Positions 45,797-57,897 of a stretch of 64,000 nucleotides of DNA are shown one piece after another. Source of the stretch: Thalassia testudinum (Eukaryota; Streptophyta; Magnoliopsida; Alismatales; Hydrocharitaceae); contig JAZHRO010000019.1 in the NCBI GenBank assembly GCA_037157565.1, positions 59,642,501 through 59,706,500 on the forward strand, in the 5' to 3' direction. The translations under genes were made by a program, and so were the position numbers. The first letter of the stretch is position 1, and each line of letters begins with the position of its first letter. The notes beneath the pieces were generated by a model. That model had not been told where the DNA came from and did no database searches. It saw only the letters and a program-made list of their open reading frames with translations.

Positions 45797-47318
45797 AAAT
45801 ATATGTGTATATATATGTATATATATATATATATGTATATATACTTATACTTAGTTGTATAGGTAATAATATATGTATAGATATATATATATATATATTT
45901 ATACATATATAAATATATGTATATATGTAAATGTATATGTGTATATATATACATATAAGTATATAGATATATATATATATGTATGTATGTATGTATATAT
46001 ACTTATATATAATTGTATAAGTACTAATATGTATATATATATATAAATATATATAGGTATATATATATATAAGTGTGTATATAGGCGTGTACAAGTGAGA
46101 GTGTGTGTGTGTGTATGTGTCTACGGGAGGGAGTGAGAGAGTGCAATGAGAGAGAGAGAGAGCATCTGCTAGAGTGAAGAAGGCGCGGGCGAGTTAAGCC
46201 GTCTGGAGGCAGCGACCGACGTCTGATGGCCAACGCACAGGCGCAGGTGCGTAGGCGCGAAGATGCCGCACATGCTGGAGGGAGTGGGCGCGAGGGAGGG
46301 ACCGCAGCGAAGCGCGCTGCGAACCGCAGCGCACCACACTGTGCGCTAAGGGGAACGCGGGCGAAGAAGCAGACGTAAGAGCGGGCACGGGGAGAGACGC
46401 GGGTGCGGGCGTGCGCAGACGGGCTGGCGACGGTAGCGGCGCAGAGAGAGAGCGCGCGGTGATCGAATAAGTGAGAAACTTTCCAGTCACCGAACTGTAG
46501 CCACAGTGTTGCACTCTCTAGCGTGAATAGTGGCTATAGTGCGCGCTCGGCTCACACGACCGGGCGCCCGGTTCAATGTGTGCGGGTGTTGTGGAGCGGG
46601 CTGGCATGCACGCAGAAGCAACTGCGTTGGCTGTTGGCGTGCGCGGTGGCCTGCGCGCGGGCAAGAGGTGGCCGGTGCCTTGCTGCAGCTGTGGTTGAGC
46701 TTCAAAGCTCGGCTCTGTGGCAATGGCGGAAATGGCTTGGAACGACGAAACAGAGAAGTGAACCACCACGCCCACCGGCTCTTTGATGAGCTGGGCGGTG
46801 GTGGGACTCACAGTGGTAGTCGTGTATCACTGTGAGCTACTCCTGCCCGTAGCGTAGCTCCTCAGGAGGAAGAGAGGCTGCGTATGGAGGGGAGAGGGAA
46901 GGAGATGGCCTGGAGAGGGAAAGCTGCTATCTGTTGGACCAGGCTTAGCTGCAAGGAAGATGGCTGTGCCCTTTTTAAAGAGGAAGGAGGCAAGCACAGC
47001 CATGCCCTGGGCTGTGCATGCAGTTGGTAGGGCAAGCTTGTTGCAGAGAATGGCGCAAAGAAGAGCTGCCATGCCCTGTAGTCGCGCGGAGAAATTCAAA
47101 GACAAATAAAAATAAAAATAAATATGGTGAATTTGCGAGGCAGCACTTCAGGAATACGTTAATTTCAAGGCCATTTTATTCACTCTCCTCCCCTTTCAAA
47201 TAAATGCATGCATGCATTTATTTTTACAAATGCGACTATGGCTACCTAATATACACTGGCAATGCTTGGAAATAGCACAAGATGGCACAATTGTTGGTGC
47301 ATTTTTGCTATGCAATCA
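44835..47318 (-). mobile_element. Element H 5' LTR
   Basis: 2484 bp with the same ends as the 3' LTR (TGATTGCAT... at 47318, ...TCTACACCA at 44835). The TA-rich block is at 45448-46085 and the U3 hairpin at 47017-46994. Apart from one deletion of about 60 bp near 45300 and TA-block length changes, differences from the 3' LTR are scattered. Confidence 0.92.
45448..46085. repeat. TA-rich microsatellite block in the H 5' LTR
   Basis: About 640 bp of TA/TG/CTA repeats, about 70 bp longer than its 3' LTR counterpart. Confidence 0.95.
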
Positions 47319-47323
47319 GCGAC

Positions 47324-49000
47324 CCACAAGTTGAGGAGGTTGAGGATTAACCTCAACCCGATGCCATGGCCATGATTCAGGCTCAGATTACAGCTAACCA
47401 CCAACTTCAGCAACAACAGATCCACACCATTATGCAAGCCATATACCGACTGCAGAATCCTCAAGGATAAAATCCTCAAGGGCAACCCCCACTGAACCCA
47501 CCTAACCCACCACCACCCCTTGAGGACCGACCAAGGCCTCTCCATGATTTCTATGATTCATCTGTTATCTGTATGGAACCATACCTTAGGGTCCCCGAAG
47601 GGGGAGATGATTTTGAGCTAAAACCTAATGTCCTTAGCTTGATTCAAAGTCATTTCCATAGGATCTCAAATGAAGACCCTTTCCAACACCTGGAAGACTT
47701 ACAATGGATTGCATGGACCATAAAACCAAGGAACATCCATTTGGATATTGTACTAATTAAGATGTTCCCATTCTCTCTAAGAGACAAAGCGCCTCATTGG
47801 CTTAGGACTTTAGGGAGACCCATCTCCACTTGGGAGGAATTAAACATGCTTTTCTTAAGAAGTTCTTCCCCATAGAAAAGACTAATGCCCTTAGGAGAGC
47901 CATCACTACATTTACCCTACAAAGTAGAGAGCAATTTCATGAGGCATGAGAAAGATTTAATGAATTATTGAGGAAATGCACACACCACGAGGTTCCAAGG
48001 TGGTAATTGGCCTAGATTTTCTACCATGGTCTGGACAGTAATCTTAGGAATTTCGTGGATGCCTCATGTGGAGGCAATTTTCTGAATAAGGATGAGGAAA
48101 GCGCATTTGAGCTCTGAGTCAATGTGCAAGAGCTTGCTTAATAACACCTCCATGACCCAATTTAATCGGTCCAATCAACCCCGTGGTGGGATTTATGAGG
48201 TACAAACTAATTTTGAAATGGTTGACATGGACATTATAGCCAAGAAATTGGATAGGGTTGAGTTGGTGGATAAGAAGATTGATGAGCTATTGAATCAATC
48301 CTGAACCCCATTACAGACCTTCTCCCTAACGAAGGGAGAGAACAATGTGGACCTGGTTCAGTCTATGAACTAAATGCACCTGGAACAACCCTTAACCATG
48401 TTCCAGGGAGGGACCTTTTCTCCCTCAAACCCTGATTATTCTTTTCCCTCCCCTTCGGTACCTTCTACCTTTGAAGATGCCCATGCCATCTAGGGATATT
48501 CTAAGCCTAACCCTTTCTCCAACACTTACAACCTTGGTTGGCACAACCACCCAAACTTTGCTTGGTCGAATAAAAAATCGGACCAATTTTAGAACCAATC
48601 TAGGCAAAACCCTCCCTCCTATCAGCCTGGTCCACCTACCAGACCACCCTATAACCAGAATAGGGCAGCTCCTATGCAGCAAAGCCAAATGGACACCCTG
48701 ATTAAAATGATGGCTGGTATGAATCAAAAACATCAAGAGGAGATGGTATTAGTGAAGGGACAATTGAGTCAGTTGTTGGATAGCAAATAACAGGGCTCTC
48801 AGCCACAACCGAACCTGAGGAATGTAATGAACAAAGGCCACAATCCTCAAGGGTTCCAACCAAATCAGGGGCAAGCTCATATGATTCGACAAGCCCCACA
48901 GACACCTCCTGAATTTGCTACCTCTTCTTCTTCTCAAGGACCTAACCCTGATTCCCATGCCTCAGCCAATGCGGTTACCTTGAGAAGTGGCACTCAAACC
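47324..49000 (+). pseudogene. gag: Element D gag, main part, broken
   Basis: It continues in frame from 33548 once H and one target-duplication copy are set aside. Blocks: a Gln-rich N-terminal helix with QLQQQQIHTIMQAI (47400-47460), capsid at 47573-47875 (GDDFELKPNVLSLIQSHFH, MFPFSLRDKAPHWL), RKCTHHEVP near 47970, and 48092-48304 (DMDIIAKKLDRVELVDKKIDELL). Stops occur near 47363, 47467, 47948 and 48004. It is related to gag of H (GGDDFELKPN) more closely than to that of A. Confidence 0.85.
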
Positions 49001-49942
49001 TAGGACCCCAAATGGCCAACCCCTCCCGTGACTTCTCCACCTGAGATGCTAGATTCTGAGGATGAGTGGGAGGAACCCAAGGATCAAGAACTTGACCCAA
49101 TTCAAACCCAAATCCCATACCTTGAAGCCTTGGACAAAGTAAAGAAGAAGAATAATTTGGCTGAGAACAAGGAGTTGTTGGAAATTTTCAAGCAAGTTCA
49201 AATCAATATACCTCTCCTCGATTCGATCAAACATATCCTGGCTTACACAAAGTTTTTGAAGGATGTTTGCACACCCAAGCGTAAGCCAAGAACCCAAGCA
49301 CCTAGGAAGGTAGTGCTCTCGGAACAAGCTAGTTCAGTGATATTGAGCAACCTACCTCTTAAAAGAATTGACCTCGGAGTGCCTCTGATATCATGTAATA
49401 TTTGTGACATGACATTTGATAGAGTGCTCTTGGACTTAGGTGCCTCAATTAACTTAATCACAACTACCCTTTATCACCAGTTTGGATTTGGAGAGCTAAA
49501 AACCACACCTGTGACTATCCAACTGGCCAACTGATCCATGAAAGCCCCGGAAGGGGTAGTCGATGATGTAATTGTTCAGGTTAAGGACTTCTACTTCCCA
49601 GTTGACTTTTTAGTCCTTGATATGGAAGTCCCCGAACAACTACAGAACACACCCATCATCCTAGGCAGACCCTTTTTGGCTACGGCCAAGGCTAATATTG
49701 ACTGCAACACGGTATGTATGGAAATTTCCTTTGGAGATAGGAAGATGAAATTGGATATCTTCAAGGAAACAAAGTCATTTGATTGTGGTTGGGTTGAGGA
49801 ATGCAATCCCATGGAAATCCTGGTTGAAGAATGCCTTACTATAAGCTCTCTAGAAGACCATCTGATTCAACCAGTTATTGACCACCTAGACCCATCCCAA
49901 TCTTTGGAGGTTGAAATCTACAGAACTAATTACCACCGGTAA
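49001..49942 (+). pseudogene. PR: Element D linker and protease, one internal stop
   Basis: 49028-49534 carries the acidic linker, VCTPKRKPRTQAPRK and the protease start FDRVLLDLGASINLI. After a single TGA at about 49532 the frame continues (49538-49942) with VKDFYFPVDFLVLDMEVPEQ and IILGRPFLATAKANID. The DLGAS active site is intact. This is the best preserved protease of element D type. Confidence 0.9.
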
Positions 49943-51165
49943 CCTTCATTTGAGGAGATTGATGTTAATCAACTCCCGCCCTTCCCTTACCCGTCAAACA
50001 TTGTCCTACCTGCACCTGAATTGAAACCTTTGCCCAACAACCTTAAGTACGTCTTCCTAGGACCTAATCAAACTTTCCCTGTGATTATCAATGCACACCT
50101 AACCAGGGAACTAGAATTTCAGTTGACTACTACCCTTTCTAAACATCGGGCAGCTATTGGGTGAACAATTTCTGACTTAAGGGGAATTAGCCCTACTTAT
50201 TGCAGTCATAAGATTTATTTGGAAGATGGGGCTCGACCTACTCGCCATATGCAAAGGCGATTGAACCCGAATATGTGAGAGGTCATTAAGAAAGAAATAA
50301 TCAAGTGGCTTGATGCGGAAATCATCTAACCGATTTCCAACAGCCCCTGGGTGAGCCCTACTCAAGTGGTACCAAAGAAGTTCAGGCTCACTGTGGTCAC
50401 AAATGACCAGGGCGAATCCATCCCCAGACGCACCACCACCATGTGGTGTGTGTGCATTAACTATCGGAAGCTTAGTGAGGCCACTAAAAAGGACCACTTC
50501 CCCCTGCCATTCATTGACCAGATTCTCGAACAATTGGCAGGGCAAAAATATTTTTGCCTCCTGGATGGATATTTAGGATATAATCAGGTTGCTATTGCAC
50601 CAGAGGACCAAGAGAAGACCACGTTCACTTGCCTGTATGACACGTTTGCATTCTATCGTATGCCATTCAGGTTATGCAACGCACCCGCTACCTTTCAGCG
50701 TTGCATGTTAGCCATCTTCTCGAAGATGGTGGGTGAATATTTGGAGATCATTATGGACGATTTCTCTATTTTTTGAGACTCATTCAACCATTGCCTTAGT
50801 AACCTTGAAAAAATCCTGAAATGATGTATCGAGGTCAACCTGGTTTTAAGCTGGGAAAAGAGTCATTTTATGGTTCAAGAAGGGATTGTCCTCGATCACA
50901 TCACCTCGCATAGGGGCATAGAAGTTGACCGAACTAAGGTTAATTTAATTTCCAAACTTCCACCTCCTAGCTTGGTCAAGCAAATCAGATCATTCCTAGG
51001 ACATGTTGGCTTCTATAGAAGGTTCATAAAGGATTTTTCCAAACTTTCCAAGCCCTTAACTGACCTCCTAGCCAACGATGTACCTTTTGACATGACACCT
51101 GATTGCATCAAGGCCTACACTACCCTTAGGGATACAATCTCGACTGCACCCATTTTATAACCCCC
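49943..51165 (+). pseudogene. RT: Element D reverse transcriptase, broken
   Basis: RT fingers start near 50010 (LKPLPNNLKYVFLGP), with stops near 50163, 50278 and 50328. 50351-50776 holds VCINYRKLSEATKKDHFPLPF, CLLDGYLGYNQV and IIMDDFSIF (catalytic Asp pair kept). A stop at 50776 and another near 50823 precede the connection 50870-51160 (IRSFLGHVGFYRRFIKDFSK). Not functional. Confidence 0.9.
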
Positions 51166-51600
51166 AGACTAGTCCCAAGACTTTGAGATAATGTTTGATG
51201 CATCAGACTTTGCTATTGGAGAAGTCATAGGACAAAGATGAGAGAAGAAACCTATGGTGATCTACTACATGAGCAAAACTTTGGATGAGGCTCAAAGAAT
51301 TACACTGTCACGGAAAAATAGCTGCTCGTCCTAGTTTTTGGATTGGAAAAATTTTGATCATACCTTCTAGGATCCCACATGATCATTTACATTAACCACT
51401 CGACTATCCAGCATTTGTTAGCCAAAAAGGATGCTAAACACATGCTAATCAGATGGATCCTACTCCTATAGGAATCTGACCTGGAAATACGTGACAAAGT
51501 CGAATCCAAAAACATTGTAACCGACCACTTATCCAAACTTCACCCGGAATACATTGGACCCACATTACTCTTAACTGACACATTTCTTGATGAACTTTTA
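51166..51600 (+). pseudogene. RH: Element D RNase H, heavily broken
   Basis: It is recognisable by position and by pieces such as MFDASDFAIG near 51190, [13 protein letters not shown] near 51260 and SDLEIRDKVES near 51475. Several stops and frame changes; less preserved than in A or H. Confidence 0.75.
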
Positions 51601-52902
51601 GTCATGCATGGAAAGAGTCTACCCTGGTATGCGGACTTAGTCAATTATTTAGTGGTAGGGCAGACTCCACACAGCTGGTCTAGACAGCAGCAGTATAAGT
51701 TTTCGGTTGAGGCCAAGCATTACTTTTGGGATGATCCTATGTTGTTTAGACTTTGTGTTGACCAAATCATTAGGAGGTGTATTCCTGAAGAGGAAGTTCA
51801 AAGTGTGCTATCCTTCCGTGATGACCAAGCCTATGGTGGCCACTTCTCTGGGAAGCAGTCAACTGCAAAAGTTTTGCAGTCTGATTTTTATTGGCCACCA
51901 CTTTTCAAGGATGTACACAACATTGCAAAGACTTGCACTAGATGCCAGACCTTAGGGACCATGACCAAGAAAGATATGATGCCTCTACAACCCATTCTGA
52001 TCATCGAAATTTTTGATGTCTAGGGCATCGATTTCATGGATCCCTTACCACCATCAAATTTCTTTGAGTATATACTAGTCTCAGTGGACTACGTCTCGAA
52101 ATGGATCGAAACCGTACCTACCCGAAAATGTGACCACAAGGTTGTCATGGACTTTGTTAAGAAAAATATCTTTTCCCAGTTTGGGATACCTAAGGCCATG
52201 ATCAGCGACGGTGGGAGTCACTTCATTAATGGCCAATTTCATGCCTTACTTAAGAAATACGAGGTCACTCACCGCATTGCCACCCCGTATCACCCATAAA
52301 CGAATGGGCAAACTGAGGTCTTAAATAGGCAGATTAAAAATATTTTGCAAAAGATCGTGAGACTTGACTGGAAGGATTGGTCCACATGATTGGATGATGC
52401 CCTTTGGGCATATAGGACCGCTTTTAAGACCCCAATAGGTATGTCACCATATCGATTGGTCTTTGGCAAAGCTTTCCACCTTCCGGTCGAGTTAGAGCAC
52501 CGGTCATACTGGGCTGTTAAGTAGTGCAATATGGATACCTAGATGGCCAGATCTCAAAGGAAGCTCCAACTCTCCGGGCTTAAGGAAATATGTCAGGACG
52601 CTTACGAGAATAATAGGCTTCATAAGGAGAAGATGAAAGCCATCCATGACAAGCACATTAATAGGAAAACCTTCCAGCCTAATCAACAAGTTTGGTTGTT
52701 CAATGCAAGATTTAAGCTTTTTCCTGGGAACCTGAGATCTAAGTGGACAGGACCGTATCAAGTGGTCAAACCTTATACCAACGGTGTGGTAGAAATTGCC
52801 AATCCCAAGACTGGGCAAACCTTTACTATTAATGGCCAAAGATTGAAACACTTTCTTACCCAGATTCCCCCGAAGGAAGTTGTAACCCTCATTAAAGGTT
52901 GA
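51601..52902 (+). pseudogene. INT: Element D integrase, broken
   Basis: 51604-52023 has YYFWDD-type sequence and the HHCC domain (CTRCQTLG). After a TAG at 52021, 52036-52299 carries the core (VDYVSKWIETVP, ISDGGSHF with both the Asp and the loop intact). A TAA near 52298 lies in HPQTNG. Stops near 52388 and 52522 follow. 52543-52902 is the C-terminal part with WTGPYQVVKPYTNGVVEI. Element H differs here by having ISNGG. Confidence 0.9.
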
Positions 52903-53438
52903 ACTAAAACTTTGCCCAGCTGGAGGCAATAAACTCAGTGCTTCCTAGGAGGCAACCCAAAGGTTTTAAGCTGACTGAATACATGATTACAACTCAGGTA
53001 ATTTCTTTCTTTACCCTCTTGCACACATTTACATTCCAATGAGGACATTGTCTAAGATAGGTATGGGAGGGTGGTAATTCTCATATCTGAGCACAAAAAT
53101 TGTTAGCTTGAACTAATTTTTTTTTATTTAAAAAAGATTAGGAAAAGAAAACTTAGGTATTAGAAGCTTGTCAACTTTAGAAAATGATACGTTAAGGACC
53201 TCAAGGCGTAGACTCTTCAAGTCTTCGGACTTAATTAGTTCGGGTGTCTACTAAAATGTGGACTTGGTCTCGAGTCCTCACCACCTTAATGTATATTAAT
53301 CTAGTCAATAAAGTAGGGTGATAAGTATACGACTTATCAACTCGTCCTCTGATTTAGGGGGATTTTTAGTCTAAGCATCCACACACGATTTGCATTAACT
53401 CACTCATTTGCGGTTCTAACGGACATTGGGTAGCCAAT
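52903..53438 (+). other. Element D 3' UTR, part 1
   Basis: It contains GAGGACATT (53041-53049), PPT1 (53059-53074) and a block homologous to C 27090-27410. It ends at CCAAT (53434-53438), the target site of solo LTR G. No env-like ORF. Confidence 0.8.
53059..53074 (+). other. Upstream polypurine tract (PPT1), element D
   Basis: AGGTATGGGAGGGTGG, shortly after GAGGACATT and about 160 bp after integrase. Confidence 0.6.
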
Positions 53439-54131
53439 TGATGGGAACACCATCATGAGCCCTAACTAACTCATTTTGACCTAGAAAAGAGAAAAAAGCT
53501 CCTACATAATCAACTGGAGGACCTAACTCAAGGAATAATCAGTTTGAAAGAAAAATAAGAAATAATGGGGTAAAACTGTAATTTTACCATTGCAGTACAA
53601 CAACGTGATTTCTCAGGGGCTAAACATAGGTCAAACGGTCTTAACAAGATAAAAAGTGAGTTGGTTCAAACAGAAAAGGGTTAATGTGAAACTTGGGAAT
53701 TAAATGACTTCTTGTAATCCTAAAACAGATCCACTTAATTTAACAAGGTTCTGGTCAGGATAAAATTTAACTAAATCCTCTAAAATTCATAGAAAAATAT
53801 CCTCTAGGGTTTAGAACCTTCAATTTGGCCTTTAGAACCTATTTTGACCAAAATAGGGGTCCTAGTCAAATGCTTACCCTAAATTGGGTTTTTGTGTAAA
53901 ATGCCTAGTCAAGCATGGTCAAACATAAAATCCAACTTCACCATTGGATTCCTTAGGTCCAAATTAGGTTTATACCAAAATTTAGACCTAAGGAGAGTTC
54001 AACTTGACCTACTTTGCAAAATAGTCCAACCTAATTACATTTAAACCCCTAGCATTTGAAAACTCTTGTAGACACCCCCTTAGCTTCCTCGTTGTTCTTT
54101 GCAATTAGGTTCCTCTGCCATTACAGTGGAG

Positions 54132-54297
54132 GAATCCTACTTCGGAAAGGATTCGAGGGGGACATCTCCTTGATTCCTCAGATAATCCCTCTCAAATTTG
54201 AAAGGGAGATTCTCTGAGGAATTCCCATTCATGTGAACCCAATCTTAAGCTCCAATTTCCACCCAATCTCTCATGCAAATGCATGAGAGATTTGGGT
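54132..54297 (+). promoter_or_regulatory. Three-hairpin cluster in U3 of LTR G
   Basis: Hairpin 1: GAATCCT (54132-54138) with 54148-54154, perfect. Hairpin 2: 54173-54196 with 54197-54222, an almost loopless 50-bp palindrome with two mismatches and a 2-nt bulge. Hairpin 3: ACCCAATCTCTCATGC (54261-54276) with 54281-54297, one bulge. The TATA box follows about 100 bp after hairpin 3. Confidence 0.85.
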
Positions 54298-54377
54298 CTT
54301 CTCCAACCTTCCAAGCCCGGTGAGGTTTCCATGCTTGGAAGCTTGCTTTCCAAGCACAAGGCCCTTCTGCCGGGTGC

Positions 54378-54384
54378 TATAAAA
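54378..54384 (+). promoter_or_regulatory. LTR G TATA box
   Basis: TATAAAA in GGGTGCTATAAAAGGGACC. Confidence 0.7.
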
Positions 54385-54970
54385 GGGACCCAAGATCCTC
54401 CGACTCCTCTCAAGCTTGATTTATCCTGAAAAAACCCCCAATCTTCCTCTCTTCCCCTCTGACCAAAATCCCAACAAGCTCCGGTGACTCCTACCTCCTT
54501 TTCTCATCGCTTTGCCACAATACCAGTGGCAGAGTTGCCTCTACCTCCTTCATCCGCGTCTCGCCACAGCTACGCCCGCACTTACCTCCCTCTCGTCGTC
54601 GTCGTCCCTCTCTCACTCGGTCTTCATCTCCGGCGACATCACATACGAGCCATCCGCCTCCTCCACTACCCCCTTGTCTATCCCCTCGTAGATAAGTCCT
54701 CTCCCTTTGCTCTTTATTCGTCCCTCATCTATTTCTATTATCATGCCCCGACTCTCACACACCATCGTCACCTTCTCCACCTTCGGCAGACCACCAGCGA
54801 GGTGCATCCGCCATTCCACACACCCACCCACCCCGCCAACCACCTCAAAAGCTTCTCCACATCCCACTGATCATCTTCCCTCTTTCCATTGACTGCCACA
54901 CACTCCACACACTTCCCCCGAACACACCCATCTCCACAGCCACAGAATGACCTAGGCATGCACGCCCAGG

Positions 54971-56667
54971 TGACGAGTCGATTGTTCGCTTTAAAGTCAT
55001 TTGCAGTTTTATGTGGTGGAAAAATTGACTAATCAATATTTAAAAAGAAATAACCACTCGCAGAGGAGCGGGTCATATCCACAGGGAGGCAATAACGTAT
55101 TTAAATTCGCACCAGTTAAAAACGTTTGTTCGTAGTTAGTTTGGACAAGAATCAAGCCAGAATTGCCTTCAGATTAAGGTTGAAACAAGAAATAATAAAA
55201 TATTAATAAAAATTGACAATGGCAGAAAATGTAATTTTTAATGGCCCGATTACTGTAGCAAAACAGGGGATTTTTTCCCCTTTGGCGTGTGCGACGAGGA
55301 GTGAATGGCCAGACGTGGGGAGCTCGGAGGAAGTTCCTTGGACCGAGGGCTTCGAAACGGTGGTAGCGGTGTGTCGCGCGGCGGCCAGAGGCGGCCGGAC
55401 AAGCTCTGGCGGAGGTGGCTGCGGCCGGTGCTGCAGCTGCTGTTGGCGTGCGTTGCAGGTGGCTGCTGGAGCGCGTGCGACTTGTGGCGGTTCTGCCGGC
55501 TCTACTGCTGTGTGCTGGCTGAAGGCATGGGCACGCACTGCAGCTGGTGCGCGCTCTGTTGGCGGTGAGAGCGGGGTGCTGCAGGCGCGGGAGGAGGGCA
55601 TGCGCGGTGAGGCACGCGCGGGACTGCTGGCGGGAGGGCGCAGGCGGGTGGTTCTGCAAGTGCGGCTGCAGCTGGCGTGGGCGCGCACTGCAGCCGGTGC
55701 GGGGAAGGTGCTGCGGGTACGGGAGTGAGCGGGTGAGGTTCTGTAGGTGCGGCTAGAGGTGAGCAGGAAGACTGTTGCGGTGTGGGTGGCGTGGGTGCGC
55801 AGGCTGGAGGGCATGGAGATGGTGCAGGTGCGCAGGCTGGAGGGCATGGAGATCGCGCTGGAGGTGAAGTGGGTGGATGTGGTTGTGCGGGTGCGGCTGC
55901 AAGCGGGGGTGTGCAGGCGGGTGGTCGCGATGAGATGCAGGCTGAAGGTGAGCGGGTGGCTTCATACGTCTGGGAAATTTCCCAGACGTCTTAACTGACT
56001 GAGAGGGTGATTGCAGAGTGACTGCAGCAGTGGTTGTTGGTGACGACGGAGAGGGAGATGCACGCTAAGGTGCTCACGGTAATGCGGACAAGCTCCGGAT
56101 GGCGGTGTGGCCTGTCACACCACACGCCCACGGTGGTGGAGACTCGCCGCCACGGTTGAGGCCAGCGGTGTGGAATGGAAGAGAGGAGATCTCTCTGCAC
56201 AGTGGTGGGTCGGTGGTGGAGGCTTGCCTCGCTCAGCATCCTCTCTCCTCCTTTTGTAGTGGCTTGCACAAATTTGAAATCAGCTGCCCGACCAGATCCA
56301 ACACATCTGCTCCTCCTTGACTGGGTTCTTCACTGCAGTAGCTGGTGGCGTTGGAGCGGCAGCCAGCCGTTCCTGCAAGAAGAAGAATAAAGAAAATAAT
56401 GTTAAAATATTATGGTTATTTATATACAAACCCTCAACTTTTATGTTAACCTGAATTAATGCATGCAATGTACCTAATTAGTTAACTAATGCAATTCTAA
56501 GTTAATTCTAAATGCATTTAAATATGAATAAGATGCATTAATTATGTAATTGAATTAGAAATATGAATTAATCTATTTACATCCTAATTTATGTTAAATA
56601 AATGTTAGAATTAACCTAATGTCTAGGAATTTAAATACTTAAATAGCCCACAACTATGGGCTAATCA
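54971..56667 (-). mobile_element. Solo LTR F3 (minus) inside LTR G
   Basis: On the minus strand it starts TGATTAGCCC at 56667 and ends ACTCGTCA at 54971; 1697 bp, flanked by a perfect CCAGG duplication (54966-54970 and 56668-56672). The middle (55300-55960) is GC-rich and repetitive, giving long frames on both strands without homology. It is the reference copy that sets the ends of family F. Confidence 0.92.
55966..55989. repeat. 24-nt perfect palindrome with GACGT ends in LTR F3
   Basis: ACGTCTGGGAAA followed by TTTCCCAGACGT, with no loop. It corresponds in position to the palindrome of F2 at 30862-30889. Confidence 0.9.
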
Positions 56668-56980
56668 CCAGGCCGCCTCGCTCCACGTCGACCACCGATG
56701 CACCTTCGTCGTGTCATGGCAAAGCTTTCTGTGTCATTTAATGAGGCCGTGAGGCCATTTTTCTTGTGGACAGGTTCAGGTCTTAACCACCATTGGAGCA
56801 AGCTCGAAGAAGCTTGTAAGCTTCATCCAAGGCTTCAGGCTTTAGGTTTTCAAGTCCCAAACATGCGGACTTCCTTCGCGAATAACTCCAGCCCAGTAAT
56901 TAGTGGCCAAGTCCCCGAATCTGCTGCAATCGAGTGCGTCACTTGCTGCGGGAGTGCACGAGAAGAAGGTGGGACATTTA

Positions 56981-57021
56981 GTCCCACCTTGGAAGTTTTT
57001 GAGCAGGCTAAGCGATATAAG
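56981..57021 (+). promoter_or_regulatory. USE plus TATA-like module in LTR G
   Basis: GTCCCACCTTG (56981-56991) is followed after 24 nt by TATAAG (57016-57021). Confidence 0.5.
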
Positions 57022-57224
57022 TGGAAAAAGTGCCAAGGGCTTAGCGCGTCCTAACATGAGGTGAGGACCCACTCATCCCATACACCTCATCCGCGACCCA
57101 CACCTCCACAGACCTGGCTCTCGACCCAACGACCCGCTCACTCCTCGCCTACCACGCACGTCGGTGGGCGTAGTCCCGGGCATGTTAACCTGACCTGTTA
57201 ACCCAAGAAGGCTTTTGGAGAGAG

Positions 57225-57560
57225 AGCCTAAGAGAGAAGAAATAAGAGAGAATTCACGGGGAGGGTAGGGGGTAGGTTTTGCTCTCAAGGGAAAAAGAAG
57301 GTGAAGCCAAAGAAGAGGAAGGAGGAAGCCACAGCAGAAGCTAAGGGTGAAGCCGCAGGAGAAGAAGGCTGAAGAGGAAGCTAAGGAAAGAGAGCCTCAG
57401 CAGAAGCCAAAGGAAGAAGAAGGAGAAGGGTAGAAGTCTGAGAAGCCCGATTGAAGAGAAGGGCAAGGTTGAAGTCAGAAGCAAAGAAGGAGAAAGAAGA
57501 AAGAAAGAAGAAGCCAAGGCCAGAGAAGAGAGAAGGAAGAAGGAAGAAGAAGAGCCAGAG
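57225..57560 (+). repeat. Purine-rich tract of LTR G
   Basis: A/G-rich, dominated by GAAG and GAAGAA units, before the GACGTC site. Confidence 0.85.
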
Positions 57561-57897
57561 AAAGCAAAATACAGGGAACAAGAGAAAAAATCAAAAGAAG
57601 CACTGTAGCACTGAGCACTTAAGACGTCTGATTTTTACATTAGACGTCCATATTTCATTTTTAGCTTCTATATACATTGGTATCATTTTCTTGCTTCATA
57701 ACTTTGATTAGTCATTGCATTTTATAAATTTGAAAGTTGTGTTCTTGGTTTATAAATCTCAATTTGCTCCCTGTGTTCGACCTCAGATTTATATTTTTCG
57801 AGTAATAAAATTTCATTTGTTTTCAAAGCGATTTTGGCTATACTACGACGCATTTATTTTAAAATAGATTTTGCTTTGAATTAAACACCAATGAACC

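Larger units (their letters stand above)
33549..47318 (-). mobile_element. Element H, nearly complete Athila-type retrotransposon (minus)
   Basis: 13.77 kb. 5' LTR 47318-44835, PBS 44825-44808, gag about 43433-41480, protease 41470-40322, RT 40318-39395, RNase H 39438-38792, integrase 38791-37394, PPT 36080-36068, 3' LTR 36067-33549. The target duplication is CCGAC/GCGAC. LTRs are 2519 and 2484 bp and very similar, so it is the youngest large insertion here. It disrupts D gag. Long open stretches remain, yet a stop, frameshifts and a changed integrase residue show it is inactive. Confidence 0.93.
53439..57897 (+). mobile_element. Solo LTR G (A-type), containing solo LTR F3
   Basis: It starts TGATGGGAACACC and ends GAATTAAACA, flanked by a perfect CCAAT duplication (53434-53438 and 57898-57902). 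Without F3 it is about 2.75 kb, like LTRs I and K. It contains the U3 hairpins (54132-54297), TATA (54378), the USE module (56981-57021), a purine tract (57225-57560), the GACGTC site (57622-57648) and the TTCGACCTCAG motif (57767-57786). No internal region, hence solo. Confidence 0.93.

Noticed and set aside
55174..55847. Long Ala/Pro/Arg-rich frames in LTR F3 and the matching region of F1 (13974-14701)
   Set aside because: GC-rich repeats open in most frames of both strands. F1, F2 and F3 do not conserve any of them, and they lie inside an LTR.
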